Shown here in pieces: positions 34,343-43,081 of a DNA stretch of 52,464 nucleotides; position 1 is the first letter of the stretch; each line of letters starts with the position of its first letter. Made by a program: the position numbers and the translations under genes. Below the pieces are notes generated by a model. It saw only the letters and a program-made list of their open reading frames with translations, did no database searches and was not told the DNA's origin. Source of the DNA: Bacteroidota bacterium (lineage in GTDB: Bacteria; Bacteroidota; Bacteroidia; Chitinophagales; Chitinophagaceae); assembly GCA_018267615.1 (NCBI GenBank), contig JAFDYD010000012.1, positions 42,388 to 94,851 on the forward strand, in the 5' to 3' direction.

Positions 34343-34423
34343 GTCTGAACCGGGATTTCAAACGATTTGGCTGAAATTATTTTCAGTATAATCAGAAAAA
34401 TCGTTTGAAATCCTGGTTCAGAC
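34343..34423. repeat. 26-bp inverted repeat just after the GH78 stop codon
   Basis: Arms 34343-34368 and 34398-34423 match at 25 of 26 positions; an inner 6-bp stem (CTGAAA/TTTCAG, 34371-34376 with 34381-34386) makes a branched hairpin. It starts 4 bp after the stop. The next gene reads in the same direction 37 bp on, so it may attenuate or protect the upstream transcript rather than end it. Confidence 0.85.
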
Positions 34424-34460
34424 AATTGTAAGATATTAAACATCTATTCAACAATTCAAT

Positions 34461-35723
34461 ATGCGAAAACTAAAACTATTCCTGGTAACACTCATTTTAC
34501 CAACATCATTTATTTTCTCACAAAAAATAACGACTGCAGTTAGTCCCGAGTCTGTCGGATTTTCCTCTGAAAGATTAAAAAGATTGGACACCAGTATGAG
34601 CGGCTGGGTGAACAGGCTTTGGATAAATGGTGCCGTTGGACTTGTTATCAAAGATGGTAAGATCGTTTATTATAAAGCAGTCGGCTACAAAGATCTTGAT
34701 GCGAAAACTCCGATGTTGAAAGATGATATTTTCAGGATCGCTTCGCAAACCAAGGCGATAACTTCTGTAGCGGTGATGATGTTATATGAAGAAAATAAGT
34801 TTTTGTTAGACGATCCCGTTTCAAAATACATTCCTTCATTTGCAAACGAAAAAGTGTTGGATCAGTTCAATGCAAACGATACGAGTTATACAACCGTTCC
34901 TGCAAAAAGAGATGTTACTATCCGCGATCTGCTTACGCATACTTCCGGTATTGGATATGCGCAAATCGGAAGTAAGGAAGCCAATGCCATTTATGCAAAG
35001 GCAAAATTGACTACTGGATTTTATGTGCAGGATGATAAATTGTTAGATGCGATGACAAGGCTTGGATCACTTCCATTGTTGCATCAGCCGGGGGAAAAAT
35101 GGACTTATGGTCTCAATATCGATCTGCTCGGATGCCTGGTGGAAATATGGTCGGGTATGACACTCGATGAATTTTTCCGCAAACGTATTTTCGAACCACT
35201 GGGGATGAACGATTCCTATTTTACCATTCCAAAACAAAAAGCAGGCAGACTGGTAAATCATTATATAGAAGGAGGTGGACATTTTACAAAACAGTCGCAG
35301 CTATTTGGTTTTGATGCAAACTATCCGCTGAAAGAGAAATCATATTTTTCCGGCGGCGGCGGCTTATCATCTACCGCTTATGACTATGCGATTATGTTGC
35401 AGATGTTGCTCAACAACGGAGTATATAATGGAAAAAGATTCCTGAGTCCGAATACAATCCGTATGATGACCATGAATCAGATCGGCGATCTTAATATAGA
35501 AGAAAATAAATTCGGACTTGGTTTCATGGTTGTTTCAGAAGCTGGAAGCAGGTTATTTCCGATGCCCGCCGGCACCTATAGTTGGGGTGGCGCATTTTCA
35601 ACAATATATTGGGTTGATCCAAGAGAAAAAGTAATCACCGTTCTCTACCGGCAAATGTGGGGATCACATGGCGGAGAAATCGATAATAAATTCAGGGTAC
35701 TCGTATACCAGGCTATGAACTAG
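34461..35723 (+). CDS. Exported serine hydrolase of the beta-lactamase/penicillin-binding superfamily
   Basis: A 420-residue protein with signal peptide (1-20, SFIFSQ). The SxxK nucleophile box is Ser95-Lys98 (RIASQTKAI), a tyrosine box appears in WTYGLNIDLLG (about residue 214) and the third box position has YSWGGAF, the WGG variant seen in class C-like esterases (EstB type) rather than KTG of true beta-lactamases. It is probably an esterase or peptidase rather than a resistance enzyme. Within the rhamnose cluster it could remove ester groups from the glycan; this is context-based. It shares direction with GH78 and the esterase at 35901. Confidence 0.85.
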   Translation: MRKLKLFLVTLILPTSFIFSQKITTAVSPESVGFSSERLKRLDTSMSGWVNRLWINGAVGLVIKDGKIVYYKAVGYKDLDAKTPMLKDDIFRIASQTKAITSVAVMMLYEENKFLLDDPVSKYIPSFANEKVLDQFNANDTSYTTVPAKRDVTIRDLLTHTSGIGYAQIGSKEANAIYAKAKLTTGFYVQDDKLLDAMTRLGSLPLLHQPGEKWTYGLNIDLLGCLVEIWSGMTLDEFFRKRIFEPLGMNDSYFTIPKQKAGRLVNHYIEGGGHFTKQSQLFGFDANYPLKEKSYFSGGGGLSSTAYDYAIMLQMLLNNGVYNGKRFLSPNTIRMMTMNQIGDLNIEENKFGLGFMVVSEAGSRLFPMPAGTYSWGGAFSTIYWVDPREKVITVLYRQMWGSHGGEIDNKFRVLVYQAMN

Positions 35724-35780
35724 AGGGCGGAGTGCGAAGAGTGTAGAGCGAAAGGAGAGCGAAGGGAGAGAATGGTGAGC

Positions 35781-35878
35781 GTGGTGAGCGAAGTTGAACC
35801 ACGACGCATCAAATTCGAACCATGTACCCCAACATAAATCCGCATTTCAACCAGCAGTGGCGAGCGAAGTCGAGCCAC
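35781..35878. repeat. Two copies of a 22-nt palindromic repeat in a purine-rich gap
   Basis: GTGGYGAGCGAAGTYGARCCAC occurs at 35781-35802 and 35857-35878, differing at three positions. Each copy is itself a small hairpin (GTGG...CCAC). The preceding 35724-35780 is a purine-rich quasi-tandem stretch (GAGAGCGAAGG-like words; GTAGAGCGAA is also in the repeat at 30137). The gap lies between two same-strand hydrolase genes. Confidence 0.75.
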
Positions 35879-35900
35879 GCACAAACTATAAAATAAGAAC

Positions 35901-36779
35901 ATGAAAAAAATATTCATCATCTTCCTCCTCGCATGCTCCTTCATCACCCACGCGCAGGAAAAAATCATTTCCCTATATCCGGCCGCTGCTCCCGGTTCAG
36001 AAACCTGGAACTGGCCCGAGCAAGTAAGCGATTCAAATGTGATTCGGACAAAATTGGTTTATAATATTTCAAAACCAACACTTACTGTTTTTGCTCCTGA
36101 TAAATCAATTGCCAATGGTACAGCAGTGATTATTTGTCCGGGCGGAGGTTTTCAATTTTTGTCAATAGAAAGTGAAGGATTCGAAGTAGCGCGTTGGCTC
36201 AATGCAAAAGGCATTACTGCATTTGTTCTTAAATACAGAGTGGCGCATACAATGGCGGATCCGGTAAAAGAATTCATGGAGCATATGGGGAATCAAAAAA
36301 AATTCGAAGAGGAAGTTGCGCCTATCATCAAGATGGCGGTATCAGATGCGAGCCAGGCAATGTTATACGTGAGACAACATGCTGCAGACTGGAATATAAA
36401 TCCAAAAAAAATCGGCTTGATGGGATTTTCCGCTGGAGGAACTCTGACTTCCGCAATTGCGTTTACTTATACCCGTGAAAGCCGGCCTGATTTTATTGCT
36501 CCGATTTATCCATTCGTTGGAGGATTTCCAAAATCGCCGGTACCCGCAGATGCGCCACCGATGTTTACTGCAGCAGCAAGCGATGATTATCTCGTTCCTG
36601 TGCAATCGAATTGCGTGAGTATGTATGATGATTGGATAACAGCAAAGCATATTGCTGAAATACATATTTATTCAAAAGGCGGGCATGGTTTCGGCATGCG
36701 CAAACAAAATCTTCCATCCGATCATTGGATCGAAAGATTCGGTGAATGGTTGGAAGTGCAGGGATTGTTGAAAAAATGA
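35901..36779 (+). CDS. Exported alpha/beta-hydrolase, carbohydrate esterase-like
   Basis: A 292-residue protein with signal peptide (1-18, FITHAQ). Triad: Ser177 in GFSAGG, Asp near 228 in AASDDYLVP and His near 268 in SKGGHGFGM; the oxyanion motif is CPGGGF (79-84). This matches the acetyl-xylan-esterase-like/BD-FAE group that removes acetyl or other acyl groups from plant polysaccharides. Placed after a rhamnosidase and a serine hydrolase, it likely de-esterifies a rhamnose-containing pectin or hemicellulose fragment. Substrate is inferred. Confidence 0.87.
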   Translation: MKKIFIIFLLACSFITHAQEKIISLYPAAAPGSETWNWPEQVSDSNVIRTKLVYNISKPTLTVFAPDKSIANGTAVIICPGGGFQFLSIESEGFEVARWLNAKGITAFVLKYRVAHTMADPVKEFMEHMGNQKKFEEEVAPIIKMAVSDASQAMLYVRQHAADWNINPKKIGLMGFSAGGTLTSAIAFTYTRESRPDFIAPIYPFVGGFPKSPVPADAPPMFTAAASDDYLVPVQSNCVSMYDDWITAKHIAEIHIYSKGGHGFGMRKQNLPSDHWIERFGEWLEVQGLLKK

Positions 36780-36795
36780 GTTGATAGGTCGCTGG

Positions 36796-36927
36796 TTTTT
36801 GAACCATGATTAAAGGATTGAAGGATTAACATGAAGTTCGATTAATTGCTAACGCATAGTTTAGTAATTAAATTATCGTTTGTGAACTTCATGGTAATCC
36901 TTCAATCCTTTAATCATGGTTCAAAAA
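36796..36927. repeat. Near-perfect 44-bp inverted repeat in the gap before the FtsX-type permease
   Basis: Arms 36796-36839 and 36884-36927 match at 43 of 44 positions. Words ATTAAAGGATTGAAGGATTA recur within the arm (AAAGGATTG, GAAGGATTA). It sits 17 bp after the esterase stop and 150 bp before the next start. Both arms end in T5/A5, so in RNA the stem can be followed by no real U-tract on the plus strand. Confidence 0.9.
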
Positions 36928-37077
36928 AAGATCCATCATCGTACACTCACTGTAACAAAAGCGGACAATCGCAATATCGCCTGTTTTCTAAATCGTTGAT
37001 TAGTAAGAATTACATTTCCGGCATCTAATTCGCAAATTGATTTGGCAATTGATAATCACGTTTGCAATCCTGCTATT

Positions 37078-39495
37078 ATGTTTACAAATTATCTCAAGAC
37101 TACCTTTCGGTTCTTATTCAAAAACAAGACATATAGCTTCATAAATATTTTTGGTCTTGCTGTTGGCACTTTGTGTTGCCTTTATATTTTGTTGTACGTA
37201 CAGGATCAATATAGCTACGATAAGCATCATGCAGATGTAGATGATATTTACCGGATCAATATTCACGCTACTACGCATACGGGAGATAAATTGAATCTGG
37301 CAGTTACCGCCGCGCCCGTTACGCCCGCAATGAAACGCGATTTCCCGGAGGTCAAACAATTTACACGCGTGGTTCCTTTTATCGGACTGGATAAACACCT
37401 GCTCATTTATAATAAAAAAACCTTGTGGGAAACAGATGCGTTCATTGTTGACTCTACTTTTTTTGATGTATTTACTTATCGCCTCGTTAGAGGAAATTTG
37501 AACACAGCATTGCTGAATCCATATTCAGTTGTATTGCTGAAACCAACTGCAGAAAAATTATTCGGACAAGAAGACCCTTTGGGAAAAACAATAATCATCG
37601 ACAACGAGTATGGAAAAAAAGATTATAAGATCACTGCGGTAGTCGATAATATAGGTAAATCACATCTTCACGCTAATTTATTTATTACAATGAACAGTGG
37701 TGGTGTTGGAGAATATATGCTGCACACAACTGCATGGACCAGCAACGGCTATATTGGTTCATACATAAAATTGCAGCCAAATACCAATATCATATCTTTC
37801 GAAAAAAAATTTCCGGCCTTTGTTGAAAAATATGCAGGTGAAGAAATAAGGAAATGGGGTGAGCATGACGAATTATACCTACAGCCCATCGCAAGCATTC
37901 ATACCGCCACCGGATTCGATAATGCTGGAATTGGTAAACCAGTCAATCCTTCTTTTCTTGGAATCTTATTACTCATCGCAATATTGATCCAGGTAGTAGC
38001 ATGTATTAACTTCATGAATCTTTCTACTGCACGCGCAGCGAAAAGAGCAAAAGAGGTTGGCGTAAGAAAAGTAATTGGTGCAGGCAGAAATGATTTGATA
38101 AGACAATTCCTCGTAGAGTCTTTCATGTTGTCATTACTTGGAGTACTCATCGCGCTGCCTTTATTATTGATTGCATTGCCTTATCTGAATCAAATTACGC
38201 AACTGGATATAGACGCATCATTTCTCGCCAATTATAAAATTTGGCTGATGCTGATTGGGTTGTTTCTATTGACGGGACTCGTAGCCGGAAGTTATCCTGC
38301 ATTTTATCTTTCTGCATTCAAAGCTATCAAAGCCATCAAGGGGAATTTTACAAACAACGCATCCGGATCTTCAATTCGTCGCCTGCTGGTCGTTTTTCAA
38401 TTTGTATTATCGATTGTGCTTATTACCGGCATTATTGTTATCTATAGTCAATTGCGCTATATAAAAAATAAAGATCTCGGTTTTAATAAGGAGCAACGAA
38501 TCGTTTTTACTTTCAACTCGGGTGATTCTTTCGATGGCATTCCTTCATTCATGGATGATCTTCGAAAGATGCCGGAGATAGCAGAAGTCAGCAACGCAAG
38601 TAAATATTTAAGCGCTCCAAATTTCTTTTTTAACGGATTTTGGTTACAAGGCAAAACGCAAAGCGATGCGAAGGGTGCAAATTTCGTGATCGCTGATCAA
38701 TATTTTATTCAGGCCAATGGTATAAAATTAGTAAGTGGAAGAGATTTCAGAGCCGATGATTCAGCAAAAGTTTTGATCAATGAAACCTATGCGAGAAAAC
38801 TTGGATTGGATCCTGCAAAAGCGGTGGGCGCCAGGTTGACGGACGTGCAATCACGCGGCGTGGAAATTGTCGGCGTGATGAAAGATTTTAATTTCTGGTC
38901 ACTTCATAAAGATGTCGAAAATTTTTTGGTTTGGATCCGTAATAAACGCGACGGCTCCTGGCCTAACGTAATTGCACACACGAATACGGCTAATTACAAA
39001 AGTTTATTGTCTAAGATTGGATCAGTATGGCACAAAGATGTTCCCGGTGTTCCTTTCACATATTCTTTTCTTGATGAGTCCGTGCAAAAGCAATATGAAA
39101 CCGATATGTCCTTGTCGCGAATTATCAATTCGTTTACTATTATGGCGATTGTGATTTCTTGCCTCGGTTTATTTGGTCTTGCTGCTTTCAGTGCGGAACA
39201 AAGAAGCAAAGAAATCGGGATCCGTAAAGTGCTTGGGGCAAGTGTTTCCAACTTAACACAACTTTTGTCAAGAGATTTTTTGAAGTTGGTCCTCATCGCA
39301 TTTCTGATTGCCACACCGATCGCGTGGTGGGCCATGAACAAATGGCTTGAAGGATTTGCATATAAAGTTCCAGTCAGTTGGTGGATGTTTGCCGCTGGCG
39401 GATTGATTGCAACAATCATTGCACTATTCACAGTAAGTTTCCAGGCTATCAAGGCCGCTATCGCCAACCCGGTGAAGTCTCTTAAAGTTGAATAG
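37078..39495 (+). CDS. MacB/FtsX-type ABC transporter permease (duplicated core)
   Basis: An 805-residue inner-membrane protein. The start at 37078 (MFTNYLKTTFRFLFKNK) is preferred over 37042 because it matches the family N-terminus. Layout: TM near residues 20-40 (FGLAVGTLCCLYILLYV), MacB_PCD-like periplasmic domain, FtsX core with three TMs (LLLIAILIQVVACINFM to LLTGLVAGSYPAF), then a second periplasmic domain and second FtsX core (MAIVISCLGLFGLAAFS, ATPIAWWAM), ending VKSLKVE. In Bacteroidota these stand-alone permeases are many and need an ATPase encoded elsewhere; none is adjacent here. Cargo unknown; link to rhamnose use is only positional. Confidence 0.88.
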   Translation: MFTNYLKTTFRFLFKNKTYSFINIFGLAVGTLCCLYILLYVQDQYSYDKHHADVDDIYRINIHATTHTGDKLNLAVTAAPVTPAMKRDFPEVKQFTRVVPFIGLDKHLLIYNKKTLWETDAFIVDSTFFDVFTYRLVRGNLNTALLNPYSVVLLKPTAEKLFGQEDPLGKTIIIDNEYGKKDYKITAVVDNIGKSHLHANLFITMNSGGVGEYMLHTTAWTSNGYIGSYIKLQPNTNIISFEKKFPAFVEKYAGEEIRKWGEHDELYLQPIASIHTATGFDNAGIGKPVNPSFLGILLLIAILIQVVACINFMNLSTARAAKRAKEVGVRKVIGAGRNDLIRQFLVESFMLSLLGVLIALPLLLIALPYLNQITQLDIDASFLANYKIWLMLIGLFLLTGLVAGSYPAFYLSAFKAIKAIKGNFTNNASGSSIRRLLVVFQFVLSIVLITGIIVIYSQLRYIKNKDLGFNKEQRIVFTFNSGDSFDGIPSFMDDLRKMPEIAEVSNASKYLSAPNFFFNGFWLQGKTQSDAKGANFVIADQYFIQANGIKLVSGRDFRADDSAKVLINETYARKLGLDPAKAVGARLTDVQSRGVEIVGVMKDFNFWSLHKDVENFLVWIRNKRDGSWPNVIAHTNTANYKSLLSKIGSVWHKDVPGVPFTYSFLDESVQKQYETDMSLSRIINSFTIMAIVISCLGLFGLAAFSAEQRSKEIGIRKVLGASVSNLTQLLSRDFLKLVLIAFLIATPIAWWAMNKWLEGFAYKVPVSWWMFAAGGLIATIIALFTVSFQAIKAAIANPVKSLKVE

Positions 39496-39497
39496 GC

Positions 39498-39556
39498 CTT
39501 TGCGTTTTTGCGCCTTTGCGAGAAGATATTTCACGCAAAGGCGCAAAAACGCAAAG
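39498..39556. repeat. Perfect 23-bp inverted repeat, GCGCAAAG family
   Basis: Arms 39498-39520 and 39534-39556 are exact reverse complements with a 13-nt loop. It follows the permease stop by 2 bp and precedes the rhaT promoter, so it may insulate the two same-strand units. Confidence 0.9.
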
Positions 39557-39569
39557 AATAAATGCCCAA

Positions 39570-39585
39570 CAGTCCATAACAGCTA
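39570..39585 (+). promoter_or_regulatory. Candidate rhamnose-regulon operator upstream of rhaT
   Basis: Identical 16 nt to 31520-31535. It ends 71 bp before the rhaT start (76 bp for the GH78 gene) and is followed 16 bp later by a -7-like TACATTTA (39602-39609). Same position relative to promoter and start at two rhamnose genes is the main support for a regulator site. Confidence 0.6.
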
Positions 39586-39656
39586 GTTAGTTTTCCTCAC
39601 TTACATTTACAGCATTAATTTGCTGCCAGTCTCTATTCACCCAAAAACGACTAACG

Positions 39657-40715
39657 ATGCAGGTCATCCTCGGAATTATTTTTCATTTTATCGGCGGTTT
39701 TGCTTCGGGCAGTTTTTATATGCCTTATAAGAAAGTAAAAGGATGGCATTGGGAAAATTATTGGATCGTCGGTGGCGTGTTTTCGTGGTTGATCGTTCCA
39801 CCACTGGCGGCATGGCTAACGGTTCCGGGATTTTCTGAAATCATTAAAGCAACTCCGGCTCACACCATCCAATACACGATATTATTTGGCGTATTATGGG
39901 GATTCGGTGGATTGACTTATGGATTGGGCGTAAGATACCTGGGCATGTCTCTCGGCAATTCAGTGGTGCTAGGTTTCTGTTCGGCTTTCGGCGCGCTGGT
40001 TCCTTCCGTCTATTATAATTTTTTCCCGGCAGCAGGAAAAACAACATTGCATGATCTGTTGCATACGAATTGGGGAATAATTGTTTTGCTTGGAGTGATC
40101 GTTTGTTTGGTGGGAATTTATATCTGCGGTCGCGCGGGCATGTTGAAAGAAAAAGAACTACCGGATGCGGAAAAGAAAAAATCAGTCGCGGAATTTAATC
40201 TTACCAAAGGATTGGTAGTTGCAATTTTCTCCGGCATCATGAGTGCGTGTTTCAATTTTGGTATTGAAGCAGGAAAGCCAATGGCTGAAGCTGCAGTGAA
40301 AGCGGGAATGAATCCACTATATCAAAACAACGTCACTTATGTTGTGTTGCTATGGGGAGGATTAGCAACAAATTTTATCTGGTGTATGATTTTAAATGTG
40401 CGGAATAAAACTTTTGGTGATTATACAGATAGCAAAGCACCGCTATCAAAAAATTATTTTTTCGCAGCGCTAGCCGGAACAACGTGGTTTTTACAATTTT
40501 TCTTTTATGGAATGGGTGAGAGCAAACTCGGAAATGGCGCGAGCTCCTGGATATTGCATATGGCCTTTATCATATTGGTTGCAAATGCGTGGGGCATTGC
40601 ATTGAAAGAATGGAAAGGAGTAAGCAGCAAAACAAGAACGACAATAACGCTCGGTATCCTGACAATTTTATTATCAGTATTGCTGGTTGGTATTGGGAAT
40701 TCTTTGAAGCCGTGA
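39657..40715 (+). CDS. rhaT: L-rhamnose-proton symporter RhaT
   Basis: A 352-residue inner-membrane transporter with ten hydrophobic segments. The N-terminus (GGFASGSFYMPYKKVKGWHWENYW) and YGLGVRYLGMSLGNSV segment match RhaT of enteric bacteria, and length is typical. It brings L-rhamnose released by the GH78 enzymes into the cytoplasm together with a proton. It leads the catabolic run rhaT, rhaEW, rhaI, kinase, all on the plus strand with an inverted repeat in every gap. Candidate operator lies upstream. Confidence 0.95.
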   Translation: MQVILGIIFHFIGGFASGSFYMPYKKVKGWHWENYWIVGGVFSWLIVPPLAAWLTVPGFSEIIKATPAHTIQYTILFGVLWGFGGLTYGLGVRYLGMSLGNSVVLGFCSAFGALVPSVYYNFFPAAGKTTLHDLLHTNWGIIVLLGVIVCLVGIYICGRAGMLKEKELPDAEKKKSVAEFNLTKGLVVAIFSGIMSACFNFGIEAGKPMAEAAVKAGMNPLYQNNVTYVVLLWGGLATNFIWCMILNVRNKTFGDYTDSKAPLSKNYFFAALAGTTWFLQFFFYGMGESKLGNGASSWILHMAFIILVANAWGIALKEWKGVSSKTRTTITLGILTILLSVLLVGIGNSLKP

Positions 40716-40718
40716 CTG

Positions 40719-40783
40719 GGCGAGTGGCGAGTAGCTAGTGGCTAGTAGGTAGTGGGGAATATTCTAGCTACTCGCCACTAGCC
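40719..40783. repeat. 20-bp inverted repeat of GGCGAGTGGCGAG words between rhaT and rhaEW
   Basis: Arms 40719-40738 and 40764-40783 match at 19 of 20 positions. The left half is a quasi-tandem run (GGCGAGT, GGCGAGT, AGCTAGT, GGCTAGT). The same word family forms the repeat at 44359-44411. Confidence 0.85.
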
Positions 40784-40809
40784 AAATTAATCACAAACAA
40801 AAAAATATT

Positions 40810-42951
40810 ATGCCAACAACAGTGAAAAATTTTAAACATGTAAGTTACCTCTGGGATGAAGCAAAAGCTTCGCAGCTTGCAGGGGATGAAGTGGCGCTGT
40901 TGATCTATCGATCAAATTTACTCGGAGCCGATCTTCGTTTAACCAACTACGGTGGAGGAAATACTTCATGCAAAGCATCTGCAAAAGATCCACTTACTGG
41001 AAAACAAACTGAAGTGATGTGGGTAAAAGGATCCGGCGGCGATTTAGGTACGTTAAAGAAAAGCGGGTTGGCCGCATTGTATATGGATCGATTACTCAGT
41101 TTAAAAAATATTTATAGAGGAATTGAACACGAGGACGAGATGGTTGATCTTTTCAATCATTGCATTTTCGATTTGCAATCAAAAGCTCCTTCGATAGATA
41201 CGCCATTGCATGCATTTCTTCCCTTCGCACATATCGATCATCTTCATCCCGACGCAGCTATTGCTATTGCTGCGTCAAAAGATGGAAAAAAAATTACACA
41301 GGAATTATTCAACGGAACAATTGGTTGGGTAGAATGGCAGCGACCAGGTTTTGATCTGGGTTTGAAACTAAAAAAATGTCTCGATGAAAATCCAGGCATC
41401 CGTGGAATCATGTTGGGGTCACATGGATTATTTACCTGGGGCGATACGGCTTATGAAAGTTATGTGAATACACTTGAAGTGATCGAACGCTGTGCACAAT
41501 TTCTCGAGGATAATTATGGAAAAAAATCTCCTGTCTTCGGCGGACAAAAAATTCAATCACTACCAAAATCAGAAAGAATCAATCGCGCAGCATCGTTAGC
41601 TCCAATTCTCAGGGGACTGTGTTCCATATCCTCCCCACCGGGGGCGCAAGGGGCCGCCAAAATCGGCCACTTCACCGACGACGACAGAGTGCTTGAATTC
41701 ATCAACTCAAACGATCTTTCAAAACTTGCACCAATGGGAACAAGTTGCCCGGATCATTTTCTACGGACAAAGATCAGTCCATTGGTATTGAATATTTCTG
41801 CCACAGAAAATCTCGATGATGTTGTTGCCGTGAGAGAAAAATTAATTCCGCAATTTGAAGAATATAGAAAACTCTACGCCGACTATTATAAAAAATGCAA
41901 ACATGCTAATAGTCCCGCTATGCGCGATCCCAATCCTGTTGTGATTTTATATCCGGGAGTCGGCATGTTCACATTTGCAAAAGACAAACAAACCGCGCGT
42001 GTTGCTGCCGAATTTTATATCAATGCAATCAATGTAATGAAAGGATCCGAAGCAATTTCTTCTTACACTTCATTGCCTAGACAAGAAGCATTCGATATCG
42101 AATACTGGTTGTTGGAAGAAGCAAAATTGCAGCGCATGCCGAAACCAAAAACATTGTCGGGCCGCATCGCTTTGATCACCGGCAGTGCAGGTGGAATTGG
42201 AAAAGCGATCGCAAAGAAATTTGCCGATGAAGGAGCTTGTGTCGTGATTAACGACAATGATGAATCGAGGTTGGAATCTGCGAAACAGGAATTTTCAAAA
42301 CTATACGGCAAAGATGTGTTCGCGTCGGATATACTTGATGTTACGCGTGCATCAACAATATCTCAAACATTTGATACCAGCGCTATTTCTTTTGGTGGCG
42401 TTGATATCGTGGTGAACTGCGCGGGACTTTCTATTTCCAAACCATTGGAAGAACACACGGAAAAAGATTGGGATTTATTGTATGATGTATTGGTAAAAGG
42501 ACAATTCCTCGTCACGCAAAAATCAGTTGAGTTGATGCGTAAGCAACAAACAGGAGGAGATATTTTGAATATTGTAAGTAAGAATGCCCTTGTGAGCGGA
42601 CCAAACAATGCTGGATATGGATCTGCAAAAGCTGCGCAACTTCATCTGAGCAGATTGAATGCCGCCGAACTTGGAAAAGATAAAATCAGGGTGAATGTGG
42701 TGAACCCAGATGCGGTTATTGCTGACAGTAAGATATGGTCAGGTGCTTGGGCTGAAGGAAGAGCAAAAGCATACGGCGTAAAGGTGGAAGAGTTGCCTGC
42801 TTATTACGCAAAGCGGACTTTATTGAATGAAATTATTTTGCCTGAAGATATTGCCAATGCATGTTTTGTTTTTGTGAGCGGACTACTCAATAAATCAACA
42901 GGAAATGTTTTGAATGTTGATGGAGGAGTGGCAATGGGATTCGTGAGATAA
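40810..42951 (+). CDS. rhaEW: Bifunctional rhamnulose-1-phosphate aldolase / lactaldehyde dehydrogenase RhaEW
   Basis: A 713-residue fusion. Residues 1-430: class II aldolase with zinc ligands in LPFAHIDHLHPDA and LGSHGLFTWG; it cleaves rhamnulose-1-phosphate into dihydroxyacetone phosphate and lactaldehyde. Residues about 450-713: short-chain dehydrogenase with TGSAGGIG, and Tyr/Lys in AGYGSAKAA, which oxidises lactaldehyde to lactate. The fusion is the known RhaEW arrangement. Odd point: at about residues 270-286 (LRGLCSISSPPGAQGAAKIGHF) the DNA becomes much more GC-rich with two small hairpins, suggesting an in-frame insertion in a surface loop. The frame remains open, so the enzyme is probably active. 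Confidence 0.93.
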   Translation: MPTTVKNFKHVSYLWDEAKASQLAGDEVALLIYRSNLLGADLRLTNYGGGNTSCKASAKDPLTGKQTEVMWVKGSGGDLGTLKKSGLAALYMDRLLSLKNIYRGIEHEDEMVDLFNHCIFDLQSKAPSIDTPLHAFLPFAHIDHLHPDAAIAIAASKDGKKITQELFNGTIGWVEWQRPGFDLGLKLKKCLDENPGIRGIMLGSHGLFTWGDTAYESYVNTLEVIERCAQFLEDNYGKKSPVFGGQKIQSLPKSERINRAASLAPILRGLCSISSPPGAQGAAKIGHFTDDDRVLEFINSNDLSKLAPMGTSCPDHFLRTKISPLVLNISATENLDDVVAVREKLIPQFEEYRKLYADYYKKCKHANSPAMRDPNPVVILYPGVGMFTFAKDKQTARVAAEFYINAINVMKGSEAISSYTSLPRQEAFDIEYWLLEEAKLQRMPKPKTLSGRIALITGSAGGIGKAIAKKFADEGACVVINDNDESRLESAKQEFSKLYGKDVFASDILDVTRASTISQTFDTSAISFGGVDIVVNCAGLSISKPLEEHTEKDWDLLYDVLVKGQFLVTQKSVELMRKQQTGGDILNIVSKNALVSGPNNAGYGSAKAAQLHLSRLNAAELGKDKIRVNVVNPDAVIADSKIWSGAWAEGRAKAYGVKVEELPAYYAKRTLLNEIILPEDIANACFVFVSGLLNKSTGNVLNVDGGVAMGFVR

Positions 42952-42960
42952 TACAAGTTT

Positions 42961-43027
42961 TTTTCTTTGCGCTTTTGCGTCTTTGCGAGAGATATTTTCT
43001 CGCAAAGACGCAAAAGCGCAAAGAAAA
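42961..43027. repeat. Perfect 30-bp inverted repeat, GCGCAAAG family, between rhaEW and rhaI
   Basis: Arms 42961-42990 and 42998-43027 are exact reverse complements with a 7-nt loop. It lies 9 bp after the rhaEW stop, inside the catabolic gene run. Confidence 0.92.
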
Positions 43028-43081
43028 GTTTGATATATCTTAAATTACACAATCAGTTCAATTGTCTAAAATTCCGGTCTA

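Noticed and set aside
34461..35723. Beta-lactamase
   Set aside because: SxxK is present, but the third box is WGG rather than KTG, which suits esterase-like relatives, and the gene lies in a sugar-use cluster.
38994..39467. A 157-codon open frame antisense to the FtsX-type permease
   Set aside because: Shadow of the conserved second FtsX core; no start context or recognisable product.
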